Shown here piece by piece: positions 40,953 through 49,809 of a stretch of DNA of 64,000 bases. Source of the DNA: Aeromonas jandaei (GTDB lineage: Bacteria > Pseudomonadota > Gammaproteobacteria > Enterobacterales > Aeromonadaceae); assembly GCF_037890695.1 (NCBI RefSeq), contig NZ_CP149571.1, positions 3,440,001 through 3,504,000 of the forward strand. The letters are read 5' to 3'. How positions within the stretch are numbered: position 1 is the stretch's first letter; every line of letters begins with the position of its first letter. The position numbers were made by a program, and so were the translations under genes. The notes under the pieces are model-generated. The model saw only the letters and a list, made by a program, of their open reading frames with translations. It had not been told where the DNA came from and did not search any database.

Positions 40953-42290
40953 ATGACCATCCAAGAAAAGTATCGCCTCCATCTGAAATCCCTCTCGGAT
41001 GAACTGCTCGCCCTGCAAAAACCCATTCGCATTCTGGATGCCATCAAGTGGCCACGACAGACCCAGGAACGCTTTCTGGCCGATGGGGGGCGCACCCTGC
41101 CTGCCATCGACCACCGCTTCTACGAGTCCCTCCCCCTTGGCTTTGAGCCACGCAACAAATACCTCGAACTCAAGGCGCTGCGAGACAGGATCCGCAGAAA
41201 ACTGGCACCACAAGATGATCTGGGGCTCATCCTGCAAGAGACGGTCGATCAGTACATGGTGGTGATCGAGATGCTGCGCCAGCGCGGCCAGTCCGATTTT
41301 CAGCGTTATAGCCAGCTGCTCTACGGCTCGGCCAGCGATCATCTGCGCGGCGATCGCAAGACCCTCAAGGAGCTGGGTGCTCGCCTGTGCGATATCTTCT
41401 CCCTGCCCGGCGCTCGCCATCTGGTACGCCCCTACCCCAAGGAGTTCGAAGGGGAAGCGGCGGTGGCCAAATTGCAGGGCAAGCTGTCGAGCTATTTCAG
41501 TGACGGCACAGTGCAGGTCAAGCTGAGCGATGGCATCGTGTCGGATGCAGCGGCCGGCGGCGATTACATCAAGCTCAACTCCCACGCCCGCTTCTCCGAG
41601 CTCGATCTGCAAGTGCTGGAAGTACATGAGGGGTGGGTACATGTAGGCACCACCCTAAACGGCCGCCAGCAGCCCTATGCCACCTGGCTGAGCGCAGGTT
41701 CGCCGCGTATTACCGCCTGTCAGGAGGGGTTGGCCGTCCTGATAGAGACCCTCACCTTTAGCTCCTTCCCGGATCGGGCCAAGCGCATCTCCGATCGGGT
41801 GATGGCCATCGACATGGCCGAGCGTGGTGCCGACTTTATCGAGGTGTTTCAGCACTTTGTGAGACAGGGCACCAGCGAGCACGATGCCTACAAGATCACC
41901 CAACGGGTATTTCGTGGCGGCATGGTCGAAGGGGGGGCCTGCTTTACCAAGGACCTCTCCTATGTGAGGGGTTATGTGGAGACGGTCAACTTCATCCGCA
42001 GCGCCGTGCTGGAAGGAGTACCCGAGATCCTGCCGATGCTGTTTGTCGGCAAGGTGACGCTGGACGATATTCCGGTGATCTATCAGCACTATCTGGAGGG
42101 ATTGATCGCCACCCCCCGCTACCTGCCGCCGATGTTTCGCGATCTCACCGGCCTCTATGTCTGGTTTGGCTTTGCCTCCGGCATGTCGCTGGTCGATATC
42201 GGCCGGGTACAGCAGCACTTTCGTCAGCTGTTTCACCGCTTGCCGGTGGCTGATCCCATTATTGCCCCCGTCGATATCGAGATCGACTGA
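40953..42290 (+). CDS. QEGLA-motif (DUF1704) protein, putative minigluzincin metallopeptidase
   Basis: 445 residues from the ATG at 40953. The name motif ACQEGLAVLIETL occurs near residue 256, and a zinc-site-like HEGWVH (HExxxH) near residue 225. This combination is shared with eukaryotic MATCAP tyrosine carboxypeptidases, which belong to the same DUF1704 family. In bacteria the family was first annotated as modulating flavohaemoglobin expression, with no proven mechanism. A cytosolic peptidase removing C-terminal residues is a reasonable hypothesis. The only adjacent element is its terminator. Confidence 0.85.
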   Translation: MTIQEKYRLHLKSLSDELLALQKPIRILDAIKWPRQTQERFLADGGRTLPAIDHRFYESLPLGFEPRNKYLELKALRDRIRRKLAPQDDLGLILQETVDQYMVVIEMLRQRGQSDFQRYSQLLYGSASDHLRGDRKTLKELGARLCDIFSLPGARHLVRPYPKEFEGEAAVAKLQGKLSSYFSDGTVQVKLSDGIVSDAAAGGDYIKLNSHARFSELDLQVLEVHEGWVHVGTTLNGRQQPYATWLSAGSPRITACQEGLAVLIETLTFSSFPDRAKRISDRVMAIDMAERGADFIEVFQHFVRQGTSEHDAYKITQRVFRGGMVEGGACFTKDLSYVRGYVETVNFIRSAVLEGVPEILPMLFVGKVTLDDIPVIYQHYLEGLIATPRYLPPMFRDLTGLYVWFGFASGMSLVDIGRVQQHFRQLFHRLPVADPIIAPVDIEID

Positions 42291-42303
42291 ACTGCCAATA
42301 GAG

Positions 42304-42332
42304 AAAAAGGGCGCCAGATTGGCGCCCTTTTT
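42304..42332. terminator. Bidirectional terminator between the QEGLA gene and tdk
   Basis: Twelve-base arms AAAAAGGGCGCC and GGCGCCCTTTTT with a 5-nt loop between convergent genes. Confidence 0.9.
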
Positions 42333-42357
42333 ATTCGTACCTTGTCCAAAGCTCGGG

Positions 42358-42939
42358 TTATTTGAACGCCCGCCCCTCCAGATAGTGTTTGCGGCAGAGC
42401 GACACATAGCGATCGTTACCACCGATCTCTACCTGCTCGCCATCGCGCATCACCTGCCCGGCTTCATTGACCCGGGAATTCATATGCGCCTTGTTGCCAC
42501 ACCAGCAGATGCTCTTCAGCTCTTCGAACTTGTCGGCCAGACAGAGCAGATGGTAGGAGCCGGGAAACAACTCGCCACGAAAATCGGTCTTGAGGCCGTA
42601 GGCAATCACCGGAATATCCTGCTCGTCAACGATACGGGCCAACTGATAGACCTGCTCCTTGGTCAGGAACTGAGCCTCATCCACGATAAACACATCGATG
42701 TGCTTGTTGGCATGGCGCTCTTTGACCATCTCGAACAGATCGCAGGTATCGCTGAACACTTCCACTCTCAGCTCGAGACCCACCCGGGCACTGATCACGC
42801 CGACACCGAAACGATCGTCGATGGCAGGGGTCATGGCCAGCGGGTGCATCCCCCGCTCCAGATAGTTGAAGTGTGCCTGAATGAGCTGGGTCGATTTGCC
42901 TGAATTCATGGTGGCAAACTTGTAGTGCAGTGAAGCCAT
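42358..42939 (-). CDS. tdk: Thymidine kinase
   Basis: Type II thymidine kinase for pyrimidine salvage. 193 residues. The P-loop is FATMNSGKSTQLIQ near residue 8, the DE box FIVDEAQFLTKEQ with the catalytic Glu near residue 85, and a lasso-type zinc site with CWCGNKAHMN and SLCRKHY. Monocistronic. Confidence 0.95.
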   Translation of the reverse strand: MASLHYKFATMNSGKSTQLIQAHFNYLERGMHPLAMTPAIDDRFGVGVISARVGLELRVEVFSDTCDLFEMVKERHANKHIDVFIVDEAQFLTKEQVYQLARIVDEQDIPVIAYGLKTDFRGELFPGSYHLLCLADKFEELKSICWCGNKAHMNSRVNEAGQVMRDGEQVEIGGNDRYVSLCRKHYLEGRAFK

Positions 42940-42997
42940 GATACTGTTCCGAAACTGAATTTATGGGGCGCATGCTAACCAAAGCCCCCGCCAAAAC

Positions 42998-43019
42998 CAA
43001 GGGGCCCGTGGGCCCCTTG
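42998..43019 (-). terminator. Terminator of the lysine transporter gene
   Basis: Ten-base arms CAAGGGGCCC and GGGCCCCTTG with a 2-nt loop, followed on the minus strand by GTTTTGG. Confidence 0.75.
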
Positions 43020-43030
43020 CTCTATTAATG

Positions 43031-44611
43031 TTATGCCGTCGCGAGCGCTGGCTGCGCTTTGGCCTTTTTCAGGTGGTAACTGGTAAAGAGCACAAACCAG
43101 AGGGCGCTGACACTGAAACCGGCAAAACCGGAGTGCATCAACCCCATCACCAGATAACCGAGAGCGGCACCGAAGGCGATGGCCAGCGCATAGGGGAGCT
43201 GGGTCATCACGTGATCGATGTGATGGCAACCTGCCCCCGTCGCAGAGAGGATGCTGGTACTGGAGATGGGAGAGCTGTGATCCCCGAACACCGAGCCCGC
43301 CAAAACAGCAGCCAGCATCGGCAGCATCAGACTGATATCGCTGGCCGCAGCCATGTCACCAGCCAGCGGCAACATGATACCGAAGGTGCCCCAGCTGGTG
43401 CCGGTGGCAAACGCCATGGCACAGGAGAGGATGAAGACCACAGCCGGCAGCACCTCGATTGGCAGATTGCCGTTGGCCAGAGATGCCAAGTACTTACCGG
43501 TCTCCACATCGCGCACTACGGCACCGATGGCTCATGCAAACAGCAGGATATTGATGGCCGGCAACATGGCCATGACGCCTTGCGGGGCAGCCTTGATCCA
43601 GTTCTTGGCGCCGAGCTTCAGACGCATCGCCAGACCGATGGAGACCACCAGACTGCAGATCGCGCCATAGACCAGCGAGGAGCCCACATTGGTGTTTTCA
43701 AACGAACCGAGCACGCTAAATGGCAGCCCTTTTTCGCTCAGGGCAGCGGCACCCGAGTCAATCATGAAATAGACGGTGGCGGCGGTCAGAGTCAGGATCG
43801 GCAGCACCATGTCGATCATGCCGCCATTGCTCTCCTCCGGGCTATCCATATCCAGCCCGATGGGACGCCCCTTGGATTCATCCCACAGCTTGCCTTCCAG
43901 CGCCCACTGCTCGTGTTGACGCATCGGGCCGATATCGAGCTGAAACGCGATGACGACCAGCACCATGATCAGGGTAAAGACGGCGTAGAGGTTCATCGGG
44001 ATCATCTCGACGAACGCAGAGATGGGGCTCTGATCGGTCAGACCGTGCGCCGCCATGATGCCACCAACCAGCGCGATGATATAAGCGCCCCAGGAAGAGA
44101 TCGGCATCAGTACGCAGACTGGCGCAGCAGTGGAGTCCAGCAGATAAGCCAGCTTGGCACGGGAGATCTGGAAGCGGTCGGTCACCGGACGGCAGATAGC
44201 GCCCACCGACAAGCTATGGAAGAAGTCATCGATAAAGAAGGCAAACACCATCATGCCGGTGAGGGTCTTGGCCCCTTTGCGGGTCTTGGCGCGCTTGGCG
44301 GCCCACTCGGCAAAGGCACGGGTTGCACCGGATACGCTCATCAGACTGATGAGGCCGCCAAGCAGCAGCATAAAGAGCAGCATGTTGATGTTGTCACGGT
44401 TAAGTGCGCCATCAACCCAGAAAATCTTCAGCACGGTACCCAGCAGATATTGCAGGGAGTCGAGGGGGGAAAACTGATTGAGCAACAGACTGCCAGTTAA
44501 AATCCCGACGCCAAGTGACAGCAGCACACGGCGGGTCAGGATCGCTAGGGCGACAGCCAATAAGGGGGGAAGTACGGACCAACCGGAGTCGGCAAAATGA
44601 CTAATGTCCAT
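43031..44611 (-). pseudogene. lysW: NhaC-family lysine transporter (LysW type), interrupted by an in-frame TGA
   Basis: NhaC-superfamily antiporter with about 11-12 membrane helices. A TGA at 43532-43534 (codon 360 of about 527) falls in LLFA-stop-AIGAVVRDV, where homologues have LAWAIG, so a Trp codon TGG has become TGA. Both flanking segments are in the same frame and conserved (FFIDDFFHSLSVGAICRPVTDR before; ATGTSWGTFGIMLPLAG and GDHSSPISSTSILSATGA after). The lysine riboswitch upstream identifies it with LysW, a predicted lysine importer. Truncation at 359 residues would remove the last third. Confidence 0.85.
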
Positions 44612-44615
44612 GATC

Positions 44616-44636
44616 TCTTTTCACCTAAAGAAAACA
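44616..44636 (-). promoter_or_regulatory. Hairpin masking the lysW ribosome binding site
   Basis: On the minus strand CACCT pairs with AGGTG (of AGGTGAAAAGAG-ATC-ATG), so the Shine-Dalgarno region is sequestered. This suggests that the riboswitch acts at least partly on translation. A second helix nearer the riboswitch (GAGG/CCUC at about 44685) could be a weak terminator. The mechanism is inferred from base pairing by eye. Confidence 0.5.
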
Positions 44637-44699
44637 GGTGGAGATCTACCGAGAGGATCTAAAGAAACAAAACCTATGGGGAGGTTATACTCCTCAGCC

Positions 44700-44872
44700 C
44701 CTTCAGGTAGCGCTCCATAGTGGATGACTATGGCAGTCCTGCACCTATTAGATGCAGAACCAGCAGCCCGGTATGATGGCCTGGCCACTTCGGCGCTGAC
44801 TCCTTTCCTTGTGCATCATCGGCATCACCCTCCGCACAAGTAGTCATAGGCAGCGCGCCTCTACTTAAAGGT
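44700..44872 (-). ncRNA. Lysine riboswitch (L box)
   Basis: Read on the minus strand, the conserved core is in order: GTAGAGGCGCGC (P1 and J1/2), TATGACTA, GGAAAGGAGTCAGCGCCGAAGT, GGCTGCTGGTTCTGCAT...ATGCAGGACTGCCATAGTCAT with the kissing-loop arms, and the closing GGAGCGCTACC. P1 pairs GTAG with CTAC. It lies about 90 nt upstream of the transporter start and would switch it off when lysine is abundant. Confidence 0.88.
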
Positions 44873-44879
44873 ATTCGAG

Positions 44880-45173
44880 AGACATTTTATCCAGCTGGCG
44901 GCTTATAGCAAGTTTTTTGATTAAATAATCATGATGTATGACGTTAGTACCCAAAAAGGTAGTCAATTGATGCAGCCTAGCTTCTTTTTGCGACACATTT
45001 AACCAATCAAAGCCTCATAAGCATCCATTAATATGATTGAATGCCGAATATAATCACTCGTGATGACGATTTATCTTCTACTTATTATTTTTGCCCTTCT
45101 TGACTTATTTAAAGTGACACGTAAAAATCAGGATGAACATAATATTTCCTTCTGACTTGACGTGGACAATCCT
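44880..45173. other. AT-rich intergenic region between lysW and hns
   Basis: No gene is supported with confidence. The region is clearly more A+T-rich than its surroundings, as is usual for hns promoters, which H-NS represses autogenously. A 30-codon frame (45063-45155) with a hydrophobic N-terminus lacks a ribosome binding site. Confidence 0.5.
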
Positions 45174-45578
45174 ATGAATGAATTTTTGAAAGTGCTGCTT
45201 AATATCCGCAGTCTGCGTGCCACCTGCCGTGAACTCTCTCTGGAGCAGCTGGAAGAAGCGCTGGAAAAACTCTCAGCAATCGTTGCCGAACGTCAGCAGG
45301 ATGAAGCCGCTGAGCGTCAGGCTCGTGAAGAGCATCTGCGTAAAATCAATGAATATACCGAAATGCTGAAAGCTGCCGGTATTGATCCTGCAGAGCTGGT
45401 CAGCGCTGTTGCAGCTACTCCAGCCAAGGCAGAAAAAGCCAAGCGCGCCCCTCGCCCTGCCAAATATCGTTATGATGATAACGGTGTAGAGAAGACCTGG
45501 ATCGGTCAGGGTCGTATGCCTTCTGCTATTGCCAAAGCAGTTGAAGCAGGTAAATCACTGGAAGATTTCGCTATCTGA
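45174..45578 (+). CDS. hns: Nucleoid-associated protein H-NS
   Basis: 134 residues from MNEFLKVLLNIRSLRA at 45174. The N-terminal coiled-coil oligomerisation domain spans about 1-65, and a linker rich in Lys-Ala-Pro follows (AKAEKAKRAPRP). The C-terminal DNA-binding domain has KYRYDDNGVEKTWIGQGRMPSAI, with the QGR AT-hook-like motif. H-NS silences A+T-rich, often foreign, DNA. Confidence 0.95.
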   Translation: MNEFLKVLLNIRSLRATCRELSLEQLEEALEKLSAIVAERQQDEAAERQAREEHLRKINEYTEMLKAAGIDPAELVSAVAATPAKAEKAKRAPRPAKYRYDDNGVEKTWIGQGRMPSAIAKAVEAGKSLEDFAI

Positions 45579-45598
45579 TTTCAGTGATAGATACCAAT

Positions 45599-45626
45599 AA
45601 AAAACCTCGCTATTGCGAGGTTTTTT
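45599..45626 (+). terminator. Terminator of hns
   Basis: Twelve-base arms AAAAAACCTCGC and GCGAGGTTTTTT around TATT, 20 bp after the hns stop; it also serves the convergent operon. Confidence 0.9.
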
Positions 45627-45646
45627 ATTGGCTACGTTCTGAATGT

Positions 45647-46210
45647 TTATCTGCGATCAGTGGCTTTGACCCAGAATACTTCTTGTCCCTCTGACCGGCA
45701 GATAAGATAGCGGGCAATGGTAAAGAACCAGTCGCTCATCCGGTTGAGATAGGCCAGCGCATCGGGATTGACGCACTCTTCGCGACTCAGGGTCAACAGC
45801 AGGCGCTCGCAGTGACGAACTAGCGTCCGCACCACATGGGCCTGCGCCGCCGCACGGGAGCCGCCAGGCAGAATAAACTGGCGCAACGGCGGCAAATGTT
45901 CGCTGTAGCTGTCGATCTGTTGTTCCAGTCTGACAATCCAGCTCTCATTGACTTGCCAAATTGACTCATTTTGGGCTGCGCTGGAAAATGCCAATTCACC
46001 GCCCAGATCAAATAGCTCTTGCTGCAACAACTGCAGATCCGCCAATAAACCGGCTTCTTGCTGGGGGATCTCGCAAATCAGCAGACCTATATGAGAGTTG
46101 AGCTCGTCAATATAGCCATAGGTTTCTACCCGCAAATGATCCTTGGCCAAACGGGTACCATCGGCCAAACGGGTCATCCCCTTGTCACCCTGCCGGGTAT
46201 ATATTCTCAT
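45647..46210 (-). CDS. Corrinoid adenosyltransferase, PduO type
   Basis: Adenosylates cob(I)alamin to make coenzyme B12. 187 residues with RIYTRQGDKGMTRLADGTR at the N-terminus (ATP site), ETYGYIDELNSHIG near residue 29 and VRTLVRHCERLLLTLSREE with NRMSDWFFTIARYL, as in PduO-type enzymes. Its ATG overlaps the DUF3820 stop by four bases, so it is translationally coupled in a queE operon. Confidence 0.92.
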   Translation of the reverse strand: MRIYTRQGDKGMTRLADGTRLAKDHLRVETYGYIDELNSHIGLLICEIPQQEAGLLADLQLLQQELFDLGGELAFSSAAQNESIWQVNESWIVRLEQQIDSYSEHLPPLRQFILPGGSRAAAQAHVVRTLVRHCERLLLTLSREECVNPDALAYLNRMSDWFFTIARYLICRSEGQEVFWVKATDRR

Positions 46211-46437
46211 TCTGACATCCTGTTAATAATGGGAATAATCATTGACTCCAACCCGTTGAGCTTGATCTCGTATGCAAGAGCCAATGTCTGGCCCAGCTTA
46301 CCCGCCGGAAAACCACTGCGGGCCATCCACACCAGATAAGGCTCCGGAATATCGATGATACGCCGCCCCTGATATTTGCCGTAAGGCATTTTATGGCTCA
46401 GGGTAAGCAGCACCTGCTCATCGGATAGCCACTCCAT
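46207..46437 (-). CDS. DUF3820 family small protein
   Basis: 76 residues from MEWLSDEQVLLTLSHK at 46437. The block MPYGKYQGRRIIDIPEPYLVWMARSGFPAGKLG and YEIKLNGLESMI are the hallmarks of DUF3820, a small family sometimes annotated as quorum-sensing-regulated virulence factors. It lies one base after the queE stop and overlaps the adenosyltransferase start by 4 bp. A longer frame to 46656 is antisense-like overlap inside queE and not supported. Confidence 0.82.
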   Translation of the reverse strand: MEWLSDEQVLLTLSHKMPYGKYQGRRIIDIPEPYLVWMARSGFPAGKLGQTLALAYEIKLNGLESMIIPIINRMSE

Positions 46438-46438
46438 A

Positions 46439-47110
46439 TTAATCGATATCCAGATATTTATGGGTCTGAATAGAGAGTCGCCAATTACGGGCAATACAGG
46501 TTGCCATCGCGAGCTGGGTGGCTCGTGGTTTCTGACTGATAGGCTGCAATGCGATAACAACATCCGGACGCAGGTTTGCGGTAACCAACAGAGCATCAAG
46601 CTCTTCAATATGATGTTCTGTTGCCACCGGATGCTTGATCTCGTTGGCCCGCTCAAGTGCAGAGACCAGCACCGGCAACCCGCCTTTCATGCCGATCTTG
46701 GGTGATACCGTGACCCAGGTCTGCTCATGAGTCTTGATTTCGCTAGTACCACTGGTTTCAATCTGAACCTGATAACCCGCTGCCAACAGCGCTGACGAGA
46801 GCTCGGTCAGATCGTAGAGACAGGGCTCGCCACCGGTGATCACCACATGACGCGCCTGATAGCCAAGCTCGACAAAGCTGGCGAGGATCTGCTCGGTAGT
46901 GAGCTGGCTCCAGCAATCCGACTCGTTGGAGCGATCCAGCACATGCTCTCTGCCCACTTCACGAGCAGGATCGACCACCCAGGTATGTCGGGTATCGCAC
47001 CAGGGGCAGCCCACCGGGCACCCTTGCAGGCGAACGAAGATGGCAGGCAGGCCGGTAAAGACCCCCTCCCCCTGGATGGTCTGGAATATCTCGTTGATTG
47101 GGTAGTGCAT
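46439..47110 (-). CDS. queE: 7-carboxy-7-deazaguanine synthase
   Basis: Radical-SAM enzyme in queuosine precursor synthesis, converting CPH4 to CDG. 223 residues from MHYPINEIFQTIQGEG at 47110. It has the radical-SAM cluster motif CPVGCPWCDTRHTW near residue 31 and ITGGEPCLYDL near residue 92. queC lies just upstream in the same direction, separated by 61 bp. Confidence 0.94.
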   Translation of the reverse strand: MHYPINEIFQTIQGEGVFTGLPAIFVRLQGCPVGCPWCDTRHTWVVDPAREVGREHVLDRSNESDCWSQLTTEQILASFVELGYQARHVVITGGEPCLYDLTELSSALLAAGYQVQIETSGTSEIKTHEQTWVTVSPKIGMKGGLPVLVSALERANEIKHPVATEHHIEELDALLVTANLRPDVVIALQPISQKPRATQLAMATCIARNWRLSIQTHKYLDID

Positions 47111-47171
47111 CTTGGTCACAGCTTGTTGCAAAAGCCGCGGATTATACCCCAATCATCAGCCAGAGGCAGGC

Positions 47172-47879
47172 TCATGCTCCGCTTTTCTCACCCAGTCCGG
47201 TTTTCTCACGCATTTTGGCCATGATCCCCGCTTTGTCTGCCAGATAGCCATGCAATCCGCGGCTACGCAGATTACATGCGGGACAGGTGCCGCAACCATC
47301 GCCAGCGATGCCGTTGTAGCAGGTCAGCGTCTGCTGGCGCACCGTATCGAGATGGCCATAGTGATCCGCCAGCGCCCAGGTTTCGGCCTTGTCTAGCCAC
47401 ATCAGCGGTGTTTCAAAACGGATACCGCGATCCAACCCCAGGGAGACCGCCTGATTGAGCGCCTTCACGAACGCGTCGCGACAGTCGGGATAACCGGAAA
47501 AATCGGTTTCGCATACCCCGGTGATCACCGCTTCGGCACCGACCTGATAGGCATAGATAGAGGCCAGCGTGAGGAACAGGATATTGCGGCCCGGCACGAA
47601 GGTATTGGGCAGGCCATTATCCTGCAGATCACAGCTCACCGGGATATCGTCACGAGTCAGTGCCGAGATAGCCAGTTCGTTGAGCAAGGTAACATCCATC
47701 ACCTTGTGGGCAGCGACACCCAGCAGTTGCACCAGATGGCGGGCGGTATCGATCTCTTCCCGATGGCGCTGGCCATAGTCGAATGTGATCGCATGGACTT
47801 CGTCATAATTGGCCAGCGCCTGCACCAGACAGGTAGTGCTGTCCTGACCGCCACTAAATACCACAACTGCTTTTTTCAT
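47172..47879 (-). CDS. queC: 7-cyano-7-deazaguanine synthase
   Basis: ATP-dependent conversion of CDG to preQ0. 235 residues. The PP-loop is [13 protein letters not shown] near residue 6, and the zinc site is [22 protein letters not shown] near residue 195. The ATG at 47879 follows AAGGAGTTCTCCGT. It starts 20 bp after tapT, so tapT-queC-queE tRNA modification genes are in a row. Confidence 0.94.
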   Translation of the reverse strand: MKKAVVVFSGGQDSTTCLVQALANYDEVHAITFDYGQRHREEIDTARHLVQLLGVAAHKVMDVTLLNELAISALTRDDIPVSCDLQDNGLPNTFVPGRNILFLTLASIYAYQVGAEAVITGVCETDFSGYPDCRDAFVKALNQAVSLGLDRGIRFETPLMWLDKAETWALADHYGHLDTVRQQTLTCYNGIAGDGCGTCPACNLRSRGLHGYLADKAGIMAKMREKTGLGEKSGA

Positions 47880-47899
47880 ACGGAGAACTCCTTGCAATG

Positions 47900-48523
47900 T
47901 CATGTCCGGCGCCCCTCGGCAAAGGCTTGCCACTGGGTATTGAGCCGTTCGAAAAGGGTAAGAAGGGGGGCATAGCGTTCGGGCTCGCCCTCCCATTGAG
48001 ATAACAGATGGTAGCCCGCCTCTATGGTCGAGAGGGCTTCAGGAAACGGCTTTTTACGAATCGCATATTGCCCTGCGATGGCACCTAGTCCGATCCGCGG
48101 CAAGCGGGCAAGCGCCGGGTTGCTCTGCAACATCCGAAAGGCTTTGCGCCAGGTGCCATCGAGCAGAATAAAAGCCACGGATGTCGCACCTGATGAGACA
48201 CTTTCCATCTGCTGTCTCAGTTCTACTGGCGAAATAGCCTCTTCATCCGGCCAGAGCAGATAACAGCGTAAAGAGGGGTCGGCAAGCAGGTCGTTGAGCC
48301 ACGTATCGCCGGAAAAATCCTCCCCGACCCGGATCTCTGCCTGTTGCAACGAGGCAGCCAGCAGTGCTGCCGTGCCCTTTGGGTGGGCCACTTCATAGGG
48401 ATGCTGAAGAATGTAGAGAGGCGTACGGTTTTCAAGTGGCACGATATATTCGCATAGGCACGCTTTGAGGGCTCGGGTACAGCGTGTACAGTATCGACTG
48501 TTTTTGTCGTTGGGCTGTTTCAT
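47900..48523 (-). CDS. tapT: DTW-domain tRNA-uridine aminocarboxypropyltransferase
   Basis: TapT makes acp3U47 in tRNAs. 207 residues from [15 protein letters not shown] at 48523. The N-terminal zinc-binding cysteines are [14 protein letters not shown], and the DTW signature appears as [13 protein letters not shown] near residue 150. A GTG at 48571 would add 16 residues. The ATG at 48523 is embedded in the same CATG as the divergent rhombosortase start. Confidence 0.85.
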   Translation of the reverse strand: MKQPNDKNSRYCTRCTRALKACLCEYIVPLENRTPLYILQHPYEVAHPKGTAALLAASLQQAEIRVGEDFSGDTWLNDLLADPSLRCYLLWPDEEAISPVELRQQMESVSSGATSVAFILLDGTWRKAFRMLQSNPALARLPRIGLGAIAGQYAIRKKPFPEALSTIEAGYHLLSQWEGEPERYAPLLTLFERLNTQWQAFAEGRRT

Positions 48524-49115
48524 GTCGTCAGAAAAATCTGGATTGTTCTGGGTTATCACGCTCTCTCTCACCAGCTTGCTGCTTTTTGTTACCGTACCGG
48601 ATCTTCAGCTCTCCTTCGACCGGGCAGAGATTGCTCAAGGTGAAGGGTGGCGGATCATAACAGGCAATCTGGCTCATACCAATCTGTGGCATCTGCTGCT
48701 CAATCTGGCAGGTTTAATTATTCTCTACTGCCTGTTTCGCGACTATCTGGGCAATAATCGGCTACCACTCCTGATGCTGCTGCTCTGGGGGGCCGTGGGG
48801 CTCGGGATCTGGTTCTGGTACCCCCACACCCAGTGGTATATGGGGCTGTCGGGCTCACTGCACGGACTGTTTGTCTGGGGAGCCATCCAGGATATCCGGC
48901 ATGGTCGCCGTACATCGGGCTGGCTGCTGCTGGCTGGCGTGGGACTCAAGCTGGCAATGGATTTCTACAATGCAGGCGAGAGCCCGATATCGACCCTGAT
49001 CGGCGCCAGAGTCCACATAGAATCTCATCTGATCGGTGCAGGTGCAGGCCTGCTACTCAGCCTGCACCCGGTCTCGGTGACTGCCGGGCTTACTCCCCCG
49101 CCAACTCGCGATTGA
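48522..49115 (+). CDS. rrtA: Rhombosortase
   Basis: Rhomboid-like intramembrane serine protease that processes GlyGly-CTERM proteins on the surface. 197 residues with about six membrane helices. The catalytic Ser lies in [15 protein letters not shown] near residue 109, His is in [13 protein letters not shown] near the last helix, and the rhomboid [13 protein letters not shown] block lies near residue 49. The start at 48522 has no clear ribosome binding site; an upstream frame to 48465 exists. No GlyGly-CTERM substrate gene is in the window. Confidence 0.88.
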   Translation: MSSEKSGLFWVITLSLTSLLLFVTVPDLQLSFDRAEIAQGEGWRIITGNLAHTNLWHLLLNLAGLIILYCLFRDYLGNNRLPLLMLLLWGAVGLGIWFWYPHTQWYMGLSGSLHGLFVWGAIQDIRHGRRTSGWLLLAGVGLKLAMDFYNAGESPISTLIGARVHIESHLIGAGAGLLLSLHPVSVTAGLTPPPTRD

Positions 49116-49791
49116 TGGCAGCCAGCATCGCGGCCGGATCAGCAGCCTGAGTGATGGGGCGGCCAACCACCAGATAGTCGGACCCCGCATCTACTGCCGC
49201 TTTCGGCGTCATCACGCGGCGCTGATCACCGGCTTCGGAGCCGCTTGGACGGATCCCCGGGGTCACCAGCTTGAAATCCGCGCCCAGCAGCGCCTTCAGC
49301 TCGCGCGCTTCATTGGCCGAGCAAACCACACCGTCAAGCCCGGACTCTTTGGTCAGCCTGGCCAACCGGATCACCTGCTCGGCAGGGGTCACATCAAGGC
49401 CTAGCGGTGCCATGTCAGATTGCTCCATGCTGGTCAGCACGGTCACCCCGATAAGCAGCGGCGCCTTGTCACCGTAAGGCTGCAGCGCATCGACGGCTGC
49501 CCGCATCATTCGCTCGCCACCACTGGCATGCACGTTGACCATCCAGACGCCGAGCTCGGCACTGGCTGCTACCGCCTTGGCTACGGTATTGGGAATGTCG
49601 TGAAATTTCAGATCCAGAAAGACATCAAATCCCTTGGCAACCAGCTGGCGTACAAACTGCGGGCCAAACAGGGTAAACATCTCCTTGCCAACCTTGAGAC
49701 GGCACTCGGCCGGAGAAATACGTTCAACGAACGCCAAGGCATCTGCTTCGTTCTGATAATCCAGCGCTACCAGTACTTTTGGATCGAGCAT
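49090..49791 (-). CDS. pyrF: Orotidine 5'-phosphate decarboxylase
   Basis: Last step of UMP synthesis. 233 residues of TIM-barrel type with the catalytic Asp-Lys-Asp array in [17 protein letters not shown] near residue 60, phosphate-binding [14 protein letters not shown] and [12 protein letters not shown]. Downstream of lapB with an 18-bp gap, as in E. coli. Its 3' end overlaps the convergent rhombosortase gene by 26 bp. Confidence 0.95.
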   Translation of the reverse strand: MLDPKVLVALDYQNEADALAFVERISPAECRLKVGKEMFTLFGPQFVRQLVAKGFDVFLDLKFHDIPNTVAKAVAASAELGVWMVNVHASGGERMMRAAVDALQPYGDKAPLLIGVTVLTSMEQSDMAPLGLDVTPAEQVIRLARLTKESGLDGVVCSANEARELKALLGADFKLVTPGIRPSGSEAGDQRRVMTPKAAVDAGSDYLVVGRPITQAADPAAMLAAINRELAGE

Positions 49792-49809
49792 CTCACTTCC
49801 TATTGATGG

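Noticed and set aside
45063..45155. A 30-codon frame with a hydrophobic start upstream of hns
   Set aside because: No ribosome binding site and a position inside an A+T-rich promoter region; a small membrane peptide cannot be excluded but is not supported.
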